Below, piece after piece: positions 30,285 to 30,809 of a stretch of 30,809 bases of DNA; within the stretch, counting starts at the first letter, position 1; each line of letters begins with the position of its first letter. Both the position numbers and the translations under genes were made by a program. The DNA is taken from assembly GCA_013694495.1 (NCBI GenBank), contig JACDCH010000451.1, forward strand, positions 1 to 30,809, read 5' to 3'. This stretch comes from Acidimicrobiia bacterium. GTDB lineage: Bacteria; Actinomycetota; Acidimicrobiia; Acidimicrobiales; JACDCH01. Below the pieces are notes generated by a model, which did not search any database, was not told where the DNA came from, and worked only from the letters and a program-made list of their open reading frames with translations.

Positions 30285-30809
30285 CCGATGCACTCCGATG
30301 CGCTGTGGAGGCGGACGACCGTGTTGGTCGTCGACTGGTTGCCCCTGGTGTCGGTGGCGGTGATGGTCACGGCCACGTTGGCGCCGGCGTCGGGTATCCC
30401 GGCCGGGAAGGGGAACGGCCCGAGCGTCGCCGAGCGGCTCGACCCGCCGCCCATCGCCGTGGAGCCGGAGGAAGAGCCGACCTGCCAGGACATGGTCACC
30501 GACCCGATGCCGGAGGCGTCGTTGACGGTCACCGACACGGTGCTTGTGGTCTGCGACGCGCATTGCCCGCCGGCTGAGCCGGACTGCTCCCAGATGTCGG
30601 CGGGTGAGGCCGACGCCGAGCCCAGCGAGGGCGGCGTGGTGTCGGGGGCGGCGGTGGTCGTCGTCGCCGGCGGCCGGGTGGTCGTCGGCGGTGGTCGCGT
30701 CGTGGTCGTCGGCGGCGGTCGTGTCGTGGTCGTCGCCGGCGGCCGCGTTGTGGCCGTCGTCACCGCCGGCCGGGTTGTGGCCGTCGTCGCCGGTGGGGCG
30801 GTGGTGGCC
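30281..30809 (-). CDS. Secreted/surface protein, Thr-Pro linker plus Ig-like C-terminal domain (partial)
   Basis: The frame is open to the window's right edge, so the 5' part is missing. The visible part begins in a repetitive TTRPPATT-type linker of about 60 residues and ends in a domain of about 110 residues. That domain (STVSVTVNDASGIGSVTMSW, NVAVTITATDTRGNQS) has the alternating-strand pattern of bacterial Ig-like or cadherin-like modules, with a Cys near each end (GGQCAS, SECIG). GTG 30763 is an in-frame start, but the linker clearly continues upstream of it. It overlaps the large exported protein gene by ATGA. The upstream domain is unknown and could be a membrane kinase, a sigma-factor regulator or an adhesin. 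Confidence 0.75.
   Translation of the reverse strand, partial: ATTAPPATTATTRPAVTTATTRPPATTTTRPPPTTTTRPPPTTTRPPATTTTAAPDTTPPSLGSASASPADIWEQSGSAGGQCASQTTSTVSVTVNDASGIGSVTMSWQVGSSSGSTAMGGGSSRSATLGPFPFPAGIPDAGANVAVTITATDTRGNQSTTNTVVRLHSASECIG
30655..30809. repeat. Degenerate in-gene tandem repeats coding Thr/Pro linker
   Basis: Imperfect units of roughly 24-27 bp built on GTGGTCGTCGGCGG encode TTRPP(A/P)TT on the leftward strand and continue to the window edge. Copies differ at several positions, which argues for long-term maintenance as a protein linker. Confidence 0.6.

Noticed and set aside
30655..30809. CRISPR-like repeat array
   Set aside because: The units are imperfect, in frame and code a Thr/Pro linker; there are no spacers of uniform length and no cas genes.
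1..30809. tRNA, rRNA, riboswitch, phage or plasmid genes
   Set aside because: No cloverleaf, rRNA block, integrase, transposase or replication gene was seen on either strand. Reading by eye could miss a diverged small RNA.

Overview
The window reads as chromosomal DNA of a high-GC actinobacterium. By eye it is about 70% G+C, genes are densely packed, stop and start codons often overlap (ATGA, GTGA or TGATG), GTG starts occur, and the gene content is rich in TetR regulators, acyl-CoA dehydrogenases, a LimB-like flavin monooxygenase and an SCO6745-family protein. Acidimicrobiia or a close relative is my best guess. That is an inference; no marker gene is present.

Layout, left to right. (1) 1-3.6 kb: a TAXI solute-binding protein fragment, a 163-bp inverted-repeat element, then a leftward unit of an ACAD11-like acyl-CoA dehydrogenase and an enoyl-CoA hydratase with a kinase remnant upstream, divergent from a TetR gene. 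(2) 3.8-7.2 kb: a lipocalin-like DUF7064/7065-type gene divergent from a second acyl-CoA dehydrogenase plus SCO6745-family gene. The 51-bp gap between them carries a 20-bp palindrome that also sits in front of the TetR gene, so these units probably form one regulon. (3) 7.0-8.2 kb: a small unknown protein and a di-iron ferritin-like protein. (4) 8.3-17.6 kb: the central catabolic divergon. Two near-identical palindromes lie between a leftward, tightly coupled operon (FAD oxidoreductase, epoxide-hydrolase-like protein, LimB-like monooxygenase, zinc alcohol dehydrogenase, truncated SDR) and a rightward one (TetR, acyl-CoA synthetase, APH-like kinase, SDR). The order suggests oxidation of an alkene or terpenoid, epoxide opening, alcohol oxidation, CoA activation and beta-oxidation. 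The substrate is unknown.

(5) 17.6-21.3 kb: YihY/BrkB membrane protein, AraC remnant, MOSC protein and MFS transporter. (6) 21.3-23.0 kb: a TetR with two SRPBCC proteins and a palindrome overlapping a start codon, then a second copy of the inverted-repeat element. (7) 23.0-26.7 kb: a copper-resistance operon (copZ-like chaperone, His-rich exported protein with an internal duplication, CopA ATPase, CsoR) behind a CsoR-type operator. (8) 26.7-30.8 kb: a frameshifted acyl-CoA synthetase remnant and two translationally coupled secreted or surface proteins of unknown function, the last running off the window.

The most notable signals are the duplicated TA-flanked element whose end forms the stop codon of the adjoining gene, three separate palindromic TetR-type operator systems, and the LimB/epoxide-hydrolase/CoA-ligase divergon. 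Many gene remnants (TAXI, kinase, SDR, AraC, acyl-CoA synthetase) lie at operon boundaries.
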